Shown here piece by piece: positions 1 to 5,153 of a DNA stretch of 5,827 nt. Source of the stretch: a bacterium (GTDB lineage Bacteria; UBP14; UBA6098); NCBI GenBank assembly GCA_030642425.1, contig DAOWNU010000142.1, positions 1 to 5,827 of the forward strand, given 5' to 3'. The notes beneath the pieces are model-generated. The model was not told where the DNA came from, did no database searches, and saw only the letters and a program-made list of their open reading frames with translations. A program made the position numbers and the translations under genes. Within the stretch, counting starts at the first letter, position 1; each line of letters starts with the position of its first letter.

Positions 1-2
1 GC

Positions 3-18
3 CACCGGGCGTCCGGTG
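3..18. repeat. Short GC-rich hairpin
   Basis: CACCGG (3-8) and CCGGTG (13-18) form a perfect 6-bp stem around a GCGT loop. T-rich sequence follows only after a gap, so this is at best a weak terminator for a gene upstream of the window. It may be a chance palindrome. Confidence 0.3.
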
Positions 19-83
19 ACATTTGAGCTTTGACATTTTGATTTATTTTTAAATGAACTGGATTAACTAATATTCACTCCGTC

Positions 84-110
84 ATTGCTTTTTCGGTAAA
101 AATCAGCAAT
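84..110. repeat. Stem-loop in the leader
   Basis: ATTGCT (84-89) is complementary to AGCAAT (105-110). The inner TTTT (90-93) can pair with AAAA (99-102), leaving a two-base bulge. No U-run follows, so it is not an intrinsic terminator. It could be a leader RNA structure or a protein-binding palindrome upstream of the cluster. No function can be read from it. Confidence 0.3.
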
Positions 111-203
111 CTCTAATCTCCATCTACAAACAGGATATCGCCCAACAAATCAAGATATTCTATTGCGGTTATATGAATAAAAGCTTATACTCAAAAAAAC
201 AAA

Positions 204-208
204 GGGGA
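204..208 (+). promoter_or_regulatory. Ribosome binding site that decides the first gene's start
   Basis: GGGGA ends 3 nt before the ATG at 212. This supports that start over the in-frame ATG at 173, which has no purine-rich site just upstream and would put a basic 13-residue extension before a normal signal peptide. Confidence 0.6.
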
Positions 209-211
209 ATC

Positions 212-1399
212 ATGAAGATAAAACTTCTGTTTGCACTGATTGTAATCCCGGCGCTTCTCGCTGTGCCGGTGCGCGTTCTGGTTATACGCGGTTACGACTC
301 TTACGACAGGGCGGTTGTTTCGAGATTGTCCTATGAGCGGGCGGTCGAGGCGGTTTCCGAGATCGACGGTATCGACATCATCCTGTTTCCAGAGTTCGCT
401 TTCGGTGGCCGCGACGGAACAGCCCTGGGGCATCCGTATATCCGGCTCGTCTGGGAGGACGACAGCCTTGGATTCGTCCCCTATCCGGGCGATTCCACGC
501 GCACGGACGATTTGTTATGCGCGGCTTATATGGACAGCCTCAGGCAAATTGCCATCTCGGAAACATGCTACATCTGGGCGTCGTCGTGCGGGGAGAATAT
601 TGCCGGGACGAATTATAACTCGACACCGATTCTTCTCCCGAACGGGAAAATCTACCGGATACGCCGGAAATGCCTGTATTCGACCCATGTCGAGGCGCGG
701 GATACGACCATTCATTGCGACACTGTCGAGACAAAATCCGGCGGCACTATTCGGGTTATGACAACTATCTGTTATGAGAACAGCGCGCTGGCTCCGCTTC
801 TCGACCCGCCCGGCCCGCCTGCCCCGCTGTGGCTTCTTCCCCACGGCACTTGGTCCGCGGCGGGCGTGCCGAGTATGACATACCAAACCCAGCGCTGGAT
901 ATGGAACGCCACGCCGATTACGCTTTCCGGCGTGTGGAGTATCCCCATCGACGGCTGGGTGCGCGGCGATGCCGTGCTTATCTCTGCGGATGTTTTCGGC
1001 AGGGAGTGGACCGCGATGAAAATCGACAATTACGGCAACAGCCGCGACCCGCTGGCCTATGTGCCTCTGGGATGGATACAGGAGGAGCATGACTGGGTCG
1101 TTATCGACTGCAACGTCCCCGTTATTGGCGATTCGCTTCCGGCGGTTCGGGCGAGGCCGGCGCCGAAACCTTATTATTCCGAATTCACAGTCTCGCCGAA
1201 AATCACGACCGGACAGGTATTTATATTCGCCGCGAAAGGCGTTATCGAGATATTCAACCCATCGGACGAATTGATTGAAACAATACAGCCGGAGGGCGAT
1301 TTCGTTGTCTGGGAAGGTATCTGGAATTGGGCAAATCCACCCGGAGAATACACGATAGTTTCGGGCGGCGAGCGTGCAACCGTAATACTCCTCGATTAA
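212..1399 (+). CDS. Secreted nitrilase-superfamily (CN_hydrolase) protein with intact triad
   Basis: This 395-residue protein probably hydrolyses a C-N bond (amide or nitrile) outside the cytoplasm; the substrate cannot be told. An N-terminal signal peptide (about 1-17, MKIKLLFALI then VIPALLA) is followed by a nitrilase-like domain, about 20-300. The Glu-Lys-Cys triad of the family is visible: E61 in ILFPEFAFGG, K153 in RIRRKCLY and C187 in TTICYEN. The 34-residue Lys-to-Cys gap is usual for nitrilases. 'LLPHGTW' after the Cys fits the strand that follows the nucleophile. Residues about 323-395 (SPKITTGQVFI ... VIEIFNPSDELI ... VVWEG ... GEYTIVSGG) look like a degenerate T9SS-type sorting domain. 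The ATG at 212 is chosen for its ribosome site and clean signal peptide. The next gene, a diverged paralogue, starts 9 nt after the stop. Fold and triad are fairly secure; enzyme class and export route are inferred. Confidence 0.8.
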   Translation: MKIKLLFALIVIPALLAVPVRVLVIRGYDSYDRAVVSRLSYERAVEAVSEIDGIDIILFPEFAFGGRDGTALGHPYIRLVWEDDSLGFVPYPGDSTRTDDLLCAAYMDSLRQIAISETCYIWASSCGENIAGTNYNSTPILLPNGKIYRIRRKCLYSTHVEARDTTIHCDTVETKSGGTIRVMTTICYENSALAPLLDPPGPPAPLWLLPHGTWSAAGVPSMTYQTQRWIWNATPITLSGVWSIPIDGWVRGDAVLISADVFGREWTAMKIDNYGNSRDPLAYVPLGWIQEEHDWVVIDCNVPVIGDSLPAVRARPAPKPYYSEFTVSPKITTGQVFIFAAKGVIEIFNPSDELIETIQPEGDFVVWEGIWNWANPPGEYTIVSGGERATVILLD

Positions 1400-1408
1400 G
1401 GCGGGAAA

Positions 1409-2911
1409 ATGAAAAAGCTATTTTTATTATCTGTAATTATTTTCGTGGCGATAACGTGTTATGGGGATATCAAGATCGCTTCGCTCGAAGTGGACGGCCC
1501 GGATTACGCCGCGAACACGATGACCGCTCTCGACGCCATTCTCATCGCGGACCCGACTATCGACCTGATTATCGGCCCGGCGGAGGGACTCGGCGGCGAC
1601 AGCAACAAGGCGCGTATTATTTTCGGCGATTCTTCCGGCACGATAACATTCGCCCCGGCGGACACGTTCCAAAGGAGCAGGCACGTCTATAATACACTTC
1701 TCGGAGCGTGCATGCTCGCCGAAGAATTCGGTGTTACGATCATCCCGGGGACGCTGTGGGAGGTCGATGAGGATTATCGATGTTTCGAATCCGCGCCGAT
1801 TATCGGCCCCGACGGCCGGATACAGCGGGTCAGGCGTAAGCTTCAGCAGTTCCTGATAAATTCGCTGATCGATCCGGGAATCCGTCTGGACACGATTTTT
1901 TGCCGCGACGGGAGCGAATACACATATCTTATCGCCATTTCGAACGAGACTCGCGACCTGCCGGTTGTTTATTCGTGGGCTGGATCGGACTCCGCCGATA
2001 TAATTCTTTTCCCGACACGCCGCTGGTTCGGGAATTTCGATATGATCCACAGCGCCATTTCGGTCGGTTGTCCCCCCGATTGGAGCTATATCGAGGTCCT
2101 TTTCCCCTGGAGCGATTATAGTTCGCTTTACCTCTATAATTGGGCCGCGATAAAATCCGTATTCATCGATTCGCCGCTCGGATCCACGCCGGGAGCGGTT
2201 ATTGCACAAAACATGCACTCTTCGATTAGGCCGGATATCGGTTGGTATATTCTCGATGACTATGTCGAAACACCCGAAGGACTGATAGTCGCATTCGACC
2301 CGGAAACACTGGCGATGAGATACCTGCCGCATATAGATATTTTCGCGTTCGATTCGCTCGGAGATCCCGTCGCCGGTGTTTTTGTCAACTACGGCGCTCC
2401 CGGAACAGTCCCCTCCCACGGCGGCTGGACAGGCGTGAACGGCCATTTCACATACGTGTCATGCGAGGAGGAGAGCCTGTATTTCCTTTTCGCGAAGGAC
2501 AGTTGCTATATTTTCCCGGAGGACACGATACTGTTTATTTCGGAGAGTTCGCCATTTTGCTCTCTTGCGATCTTTGTCGATTTCGACACGATAAATGCAA
2601 TCGGCGAGTCGGCGCTCCCGACCGATTTAAGTTTGAGCGCATATCCTAACCCGTTCAATTCGGCGGTGAAGATAAGGGTTCGAGGGATCGAGGGATCGAG
2701 GGTTCGAGTGGAAATATTCGATATAAATGGAAAGAGGGTTCGAGGGTTCAAGGGTTCGAGGGTTCGAGGTGTAACGCCGAACGCAGATAATCGAGCGCCG
2801 ATAACCGAATTCGTCTGGCAGCCCGATAAATCCATCGGCTCCGGAATTTATCTCGTCCGGGCGAAGGTGGGCGATGAAACAACGATTAAACGCATCGTGT
2901 ATTTGAAATAA
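1409..2911 (+). CDS. Secreted nitrilase-like paralogue lacking Glu and Cys, with T9SS sorting domain
   Basis: This 500-residue protein is probably surface-exposed or released and probably not a standard amidohydrolase. The signal peptide is about 1-19 (MKKLFLLSVIIFVAITCYG). Residues about 20-305 align by eye with the preceding gene: IDLIIGPAEGLGG matches IDIILFPEFAFGG, IQRVRRK matches IYRIRRK, and LIAISNE matches TTICYEN. Only the Lys (K144) is kept. The Glu position is A58, with E59 one residue off, and the Cys position is S178, still 34 residues after the Lys. Residues about 308-382 (DSLGDPVAGVFVNYG ... GWTGVNGHFTYVS) resemble a carboxypeptidase-regulatory-like or Ig-like domain. Residues about 405-500 are a T9SS type A sorting domain (SAYPNPFNSAVKI, VEIFDINGKR, GSGIYLVRAKVG). 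Two arrays of 8-bp repeats lie inside that domain. A pseudoenzyme or binding role is likely, but a shifted or Ser-based chemistry cannot be excluded. Confidence 0.78.
   Translation: MKKLFLLSVIIFVAITCYGDIKIASLEVDGPDYAANTMTALDAILIADPTIDLIIGPAEGLGGDSNKARIIFGDSSGTITFAPADTFQRSRHVYNTLLGACMLAEEFGVTIIPGTLWEVDEDYRCFESAPIIGPDGRIQRVRRKLQQFLINSLIDPGIRLDTIFCRDGSEYTYLIAISNETRDLPVVYSWAGSDSADIILFPTRRWFGNFDMIHSAISVGCPPDWSYIEVLFPWSDYSSLYLYNWAAIKSVFIDSPLGSTPGAVIAQNMHSSIRPDIGWYILDDYVETPEGLIVAFDPETLAMRYLPHIDIFAFDSLGDPVAGVFVNYGAPGTVPSHGGWTGVNGHFTYVSCEEESLYFLFAKDSCYIFPEDTILFISESSPFCSLAIFVDFDTINAIGESALPTDLSLSAYPNPFNSAVKIRVRGIEGSRVRVEIFDINGKRVRGFKGSRVRGVTPNADNRAPITEFVWQPDKSIGSGIYLVRAKVGDETTIKRIVYLK
2639..2665 (+). 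repeat. 27-nt sorting-domain segment repeated at 4708-4734
   Basis: This stretch encodes the AYPNPFNSA start of the sorting domain and matches 4708-4734 in the propeller gene at 26 of 27 bases. Only T2647 versus G4716 differs, and that change is synonymous for Pro. Identity this high between otherwise different genes points to copying or gene conversion of the tag within the genome. Confidence 0.7.
2677..2708 (+). repeat. Tandem octamer array 1 (4 x GGTTCGAG/GGATCGAG)
   Basis: Four head-to-tail 8-bp units (GGTTCGAG, GGATCGAG, GGATCGAG, GGTTCGAG) lie inside the sorting-domain coding sequence, in the loop before VEIFDINGK. As 8 is not a multiple of 3, the units are read in rotating frames, giving VRGIEGSRVR. 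All remain open. Confidence 0.9.
2737..2768 (+). repeat. Tandem octamer array 2 (4 x GGTTCGAG, one variant)
   Basis: Four 8-bp units (GGTTCGAG, GGTTCAAG, GGTTCGAG, GGTTCGAG) follow FDINGKR in the same sorting domain. The array begins exactly 60 nt after the first, so it is read in the same phase and gives the matching peptide VRGFKGSRVR. Confidence 0.9.
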
Positions 2912-2924
2912 CGGGAGGCGCAAC

Positions 2925-3188
2925 GTGGCCAAATTAAAAAATCTGATAGTCGAAGTCGCTAACAACTGCGGTTTGAACACGCGTTATATCGCAAATGCAG
3001 CGAAGCTGAACCGATGCACCGTGAACCGCTATAAAAAAGGCGCGTTCGGCGTGAATATCGACAGGCTGCAGCGTTTTCTAAAAGCGGTCGGTTATCGACT
3101 TGTTCTGGAGAAAATCCCGGAACGCGAGGATATCTATCGAAAGGACAGGCTTTTTCATCTTCCGCCACTGCCTGAAAATGAAAAATAA
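2925..3188 (+). CDS. Small XRE/Cro-type helix-turn-helix DNA-binding protein
   Basis: This 87-residue protein is a probable transcriptional regulator. It starts at GTG with GGGAGG (2913-2918) 6 nt upstream, 13 nt after the previous stop. The helix-turn-helix is about residues 18-39 (TRYIANAAKLNRCTVNRYKKG), followed by the usual 'idrLqrflkAvGYrLvLe' helix and tail of Cro/CI-like domains (44-62). The rest (63-87) is a charged, Pro-containing tail with no recognisable effector or ligand domain. Sitting inside a cluster of exported proteins, it may autoregulate the cluster, but that is inferred from position only. Its last 11 nt overlap the possible start of the next ORF, consistent with translational coupling. 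Function beyond DNA binding is unknown. Confidence 0.72.
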   Translation: MAKLKNLIVEVANNCGLNTRYIANAAKLNRCTVNRYKKGAFGVNIDRLQRFLKAVGYRLVLEKIPEREDIYRKDRLFHLPPLPENEK

Positions 3189-3501
3189 GCGGTTTGACAT
3201 GGAAAAAACGCAGTCGAAAATGGTAAAACAGCCTACGGGAAGACAAAGTAGTGCAGCTTTACACCTATCTGGTGCTTTAATAAACTTCCTTGGTGCAACG
3301 ATAAACTATATGGGTGCAACTTATAACAATTTAGGTGCAGTATATAATATTACTGGTGCAGCAAATAACAATTCTGGTGCAATATTTTTTATATCGTGTG
3401 AAATGATAATCATAATTGATGCATCTTATAAATTAACTGGTGCAGCTTATAACATTATTGGTGCAACGATTAACCAGAAAACCGCGTCGGACGCGAGGTA
3501 A
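3178..3501 (+). CDS. Unrecognised small protein of Gly-Ala heptapeptide repeats
   Basis: I do not recognise this 107-residue ORF. The ATG at 3178 overlaps the stop of the helix-turn-helix gene, suggesting coupled translation. ATG 3199 is an in-frame alternative; neither has a clear ribosome site. A basic N-terminus (residues 1-24) leads into about eleven 7-residue repeats (25-101), best read as GA[T/V/A][Y/I]Nxx: GALINFL, GATINYM, GATYNNL, GAVYNIT, GAANNNS, GAIFFIS, a decayed CEMIIII, DASYKLT, GAAYNII, GATINQK. No signal peptide or membrane segment stands out. Synonymous changes at the conserved Asn (AAT/AAC) and Thr (ACG/ACT) hint at selection on protein. The stop is 3 nt before the next ATG, and that gene's ribosome site overlaps this ORF's end. 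A short beta-solenoid-like repeat is possible. It could instead be a non-coding repeat array that happens to be open. Confidence 0.5.
   Translation: MKNKRFDMEKTQSKMVKQPTGRQSSAALHLSGALINFLGATINYMGATYNNLGAVYNITGAANNNSGAIFFISCEMIIIIDASYKLTGAAYNIIGATINQKTASDAR
3250..3480 (+). repeat. Eleven tandem 21-bp degenerate repeats (GGTGCA-led)
   Basis: Units start at 3250, 3271, 3292, 3313, 3334, 3355, 3376, 3397, 3418, 3439 and 3460, exactly 21 bp apart with no indel. GGTGCA opens seven of them. The others read AGTGCA, GGTGCT, TGTGAA (decayed) and GATGCA. The remainder of each unit is A/T-rich and variable. The array is about 32% GC by hand count (75/231), clearly lower than the flanking genes. There are no unique spacers, so it is not CRISPR. 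The period equals two helical turns of B-DNA. Confidence 0.88.
3495..3499 (+). promoter_or_regulatory. Ribosome binding site of the propeller gene
   Basis: GAGGT lies 5 nt before the ATG at 3505 and overlaps the last codons and stop of the heptapeptide-repeat ORF. This arrangement favours coupled translation. Confidence 0.5.
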
Positions 3502-3504
3502 ACT

Positions 3505-4980
3505 ATGAATAAAGCCGCGATAACACTGTGTTTGCTGCTAATCCCGCTCGGATTCGCACTCGCCGGATGGGAACGCACTTACGGCGGAAGCGGAGACGAT
3601 TACGGCTGGTTAGTTTCCCCAATATCCGAAAACGGATATATTATCGCAGGAGGAAAAACGCCATTCGGCGCATGTTATTGTGATGTTTATCTTATCAATA
3701 CGGATTCTTCGGGGGATACTCTATGGACCCGCACCTATGGTGGTGGCAGCAGAGATGTGGGCTATTCAGTTTCCCAGATATCCGACGGCGGATACATAAT
3801 CGCAGGGGGGACATATACGTTCGGCGCAGGTTCTTACGATATTTATCTTATCAAGACGGATTTCTCGGGCGATACGATATGGACGAGAACATACGGCGGA
3901 AGCGACGAGGATTTCGGGTATTCAGTTTCCCAGATATCCGACGGCGAGTTTATTATCGCAGGTCATACATATTCCTTCGGCGCAGGTGGTAATGACGTCT
4001 ATCTCATAAAGGTAGATTCTTCATCGGGCGACACAATATGGACGCGAACATATGGCGGAAGTAATGACGATAGGAGCTTTTCTGTAGCGCAAACGACCGA
4101 CGGCGGTTTTATCATTGCAGGACTTACGTACTCCTTCGGCGCAGGCGCAGGCGACGTTTATCTCATCAAAACAGATTCATCAGGCGACACGATATGGACG
4201 AGAACATACGGCGGAAGTGATGATGATGAAGGCTACTCCGTTGCGCAAACATCAGATAGCGGATATATCGTTGCAGGAGTGACAGAATCCTTCGGCGCAG
4301 GCGGGAAAGATGTCTATGTTTTGAGGCTTAAGTCATCGGGCGACACGGTATGGACGAGGACTTACGGCGGAAGCTATGATGATTGGGGTTACTCCGTTGC
4401 GCAGACAACCGATGGCGGGTACATTGTTGCAGGAGTGACATACTCCTTCGGCGCAGGATCCAATGATATCTATCTCTTTAAGACAGATTCTTTAGGCGAC
4501 ACCGTATGGACACGGACATATGGCGGAAGCGATAACGATAAGAGCTTTTCTGTAGCGCAAACGACCGAAGGCGGTTTTATCATTGCAGGACTTACGTATT
4601 CTTTCGGAGCAGGTGGAAGAGATGTCTATCTCATCAAAACCGACTCTCTCGGTTACACGGCAATCGGCGAGGAACCTGCCGCGAGGCCGGGAGATTTTTC
4701 GATTTCGGCATATCCGAACCCGTTCAATTCGGCGATTACAATTTCTGTAGGGGAGGGTCTGAGACCCTTCCGCGTGGAGATTTTCGATATAAACGGGCGA
4801 ATGGTTGAGCCGGTCATTGAGCTTGTCGAAATGCCCGGCGGTGCAAAGCTCCCTTTGACAGGCTCAGGGAGCGAATTGCACGAGTTCGTCTGGACGCCAG
4901 AGGAGACGGTCGGCTCGGGCGTATATCTTGTCAGAATAAATGGGACAAATGCGACGGTGAAGGTTATTTATCTAAAATAG
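3505..4980 (+). CDS. Secreted seven-repeat beta-propeller-like protein with T9SS sorting domain
   Basis: This 491-residue protein is probably a surface or secreted scaffold or binding protein. The signal peptide is 1-20 (MNKAAITLCLLLIPLGFALA). Seven repeats of 52-53 residues start at W22, W74, W126, W179, W231, W283 and W335 and end near 386. Each follows the pattern W-T-R-T-Y-G-G-S, D-D, G-Y-S-V, DGGYIIAG, SFGAG, D-V-Y-L-I-K-D-S-G-D. Seven blade-sized beta-rich units suit a closed seven-bladed propeller; ligand unknown. The first unit is the most diverged (it has GACYCD) and blades 4 and 7 are nearly identical in DNA. Residues about 400-491 form a T9SS type A sorting domain (SAYPNPFNSAITI, VEIFDINGR, EFVWTPEETVGSGVYLVR), implying export across the outer membrane. 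Palindromic repeat DNA interrupts that domain in two loops. This is the last gene of the tight cluster. Repeat family and tag are clear; the biological role is unknown. Confidence 0.85.
   Translation: MNKAAITLCLLLIPLGFALAGWERTYGGSGDDYGWLVSPISENGYIIAGGKTPFGACYCDVYLINTDSSGDTLWTRTYGGGSRDVGYSVSQISDGGYIIAGGTYTFGAGSYDIYLIKTDFSGDTIWTRTYGGSDEDFGYSVSQISDGEFIIAGHTYSFGAGGNDVYLIKVDSSSGDTIWTRTYGGSNDDRSFSVAQTTDGGFIIAGLTYSFGAGAGDVYLIKTDSSGDTIWTRTYGGSDDDEGYSVAQTSDSGYIVAGVTESFGAGGKDVYVLRLKSSGDTVWTRTYGGSYDDWGYSVAQTTDGGYIVAGVTYSFGAGSNDIYLFKTDSLGDTVWTRTYGGSDNDKSFSVAQTTEGGFIIAGLTYSFGAGGRDVYLIKTDSLGYTAIGEEPAARPGDFSISAYPNPFNSAITISVGEGLRPFRVEIFDINGRMVEPVIELVEMPGGAKLPLTGSGSELHEFVWTPEETVGSGVYLVRINGTNATVKVIYLK
3568..4662 (+). 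repeat. Seven in-frame tandem repeats of about 156 bp
   Basis: Units begin at 3568, 3724, 3880, 4039, 4195, 4351 and 4507. Six are 156 bp and the third is 159 bp, through one extra Ser codon (DSSSGD). Each encodes one WTRTYGGS...SGD repeat of the propeller-like protein. Confidence 0.9.
4074..4130 (+). repeat. 57-nt segment of repeat 4 nearly identical to 4542-4598 in repeat 7
   Basis: The two copies match at 56 of 57 bases (C4101 versus A4569, changing Asp to Glu) and lie 468 bp apart, exactly three 156-bp units. Other repeat pairs are more diverged, so this points to recent duplication or gene conversion within the gene. Confidence 0.85.
4751..4771. repeat. Near-perfect palindrome within the sorting domain
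   Basis: GGGTCT (4755-4760) and AGACCC (4762-4767) are perfect inverse complements around one base. Pairing extends outward to 4751/4771 with one G-T wobble. It encodes the GEGLRPF loop before VEIFDINGR. Confidence 0.7.
4815..4869. repeat. Inverted repeat of REP-like palindromic type inside the sorting domain
   Basis: The left arm cattgagcttgtcgaaatg (4815-4833) and right arm ccctttgacaggctcaggg (4851-4869) are imperfect inverse complements (13 of 19 positions), separated by 17 nt. They resemble the dispersed 'CTGAGCTTGTCGAA' type of palindrome known from many bacterial genomes. The element encodes the IELVEMPGGAKLPLTGSGS insert after FDINGRMV, in frame. Confidence 0.6.
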
Positions 4981-5033
4981 CTGTATATGAAAACGCGCCG
5001 GAGCTTGCTGTTATTAGCATAGACCGTATAGAC

Positions 5034-5081
5034 AAAATAATTTATTTATTGTTTGACAATGCCGGTTTGTGTATGTATATT
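5034..5081 (+). promoter_or_regulatory. Strong sigma70-type promoter with A/T-rich UP-like tract
   Basis: The -35 TTGACA (5053-5058, consensus) and -10 TATATT (5076-5081, one mismatch to TATAAT) are separated by the optimal 17 nt. Positions 5034-5050 just upstream are almost wholly A/T, like an UP element. Transcription should start near 5088 and leave an about 65-nt leader. It gives the downstream DNA-binding protein its own, probably strong, expression. Confidence 0.75.
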
Positions 5082-5143
5082 ACCTAAAAGTTTGTATAGC
5101 CGGGATTAATAAAATAGGAAAACTAACTAAATAACATCATATC

Positions 5144-5150
5144 AGGAGGA
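5144..5150 (+). promoter_or_regulatory. Consensus ribosome binding site
   Basis: AGGAGGA ends 3 nt before the ATG at 5154, the strongest ribosome site in the window. Together with the strong promoter it suggests an abundant product. Confidence 0.75.
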
Positions 5151-5153
5151 AAA

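Larger units (their letters stand above)
1..211. other. Leader region with no supportable gene
   Basis: No convincing coding sequence is seen here. The first bases could be the tail of an upstream gene, since all three forward frames close within about 33 nt, but nothing identifies it. There are two short stem-loops (3-18 and 84-110). A TTGACA occurs at 30-35, but no good -10 hexamer lies 16-18 nt downstream, so I do not call a promoter. The region is A/T-rich compared with the genes that follow, as expected for an upstream regulatory region or 5' leader of the five-gene cluster. Confidence 0.5.
4981..5153 (+). other. Intergenic region carrying a promoter
   Basis: No gene is seen in these 173 nt. 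No good intrinsic terminator follows the propeller gene: only a weak TGCT/AGCA stem near 5006-5019 without a U-run. A hexamer ATAGAC occurs twice (5019-5024, 5028-5033) just upstream of the promoter, too short to call an operator. The rest is the promoter, an about 65-nt leader and a ribosome binding site. Confidence 0.6.

Noticed and set aside
30..58. Promoter for the five-gene cluster from TTGACA at 30-35
   Set aside because: No acceptable -10 hexamer lies at 16-18 nt spacing.
173..211. Upstream in-frame ATG giving a 13-residue longer nitrilase
   Set aside because: It has no ribosome site and would add a basic extension before a normal signal peptide. The ATG at 212 has GGGGA just upstream.
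1427..2446. Long minus-strand reading frame opposite the second nitrilase-like gene
   Set aside because: It is an antisense shadow: its product is rich in Arg and Asp with no domain, while the + strand frame has a signal peptide and clear domains.
2677..2768. tRNA T-arm-like GGTTCGA motifs
   Set aside because: They are tandem octamers in a coding frame, with no acceptor, D or anticodon arms around them.
3100..3177. Longer version of the heptapeptide ORF starting inside the helix-turn-helix gene
   Set aside because: It overlaps a well-supported gene in another frame and has no ribosome site. Starts at 3178 or 3199 are more plausible.
3250..3480. CRISPR array
   Set aside because: Units are contiguous 21-bp degenerate repeats with no unique spacers, and there are no cas genes.
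2925..3501. Toxin-antitoxin module (XRE protein plus small partner)
   Set aside because: The partner ORF is a Gly-Ala repeat with no toxin-like motif, and the pair lies inside a larger cluster. Nothing beyond size and adjacency supports it.
4981..5040. Terminator after the propeller gene
   Set aside because: Only a 4-bp stem without a U-run is visible.
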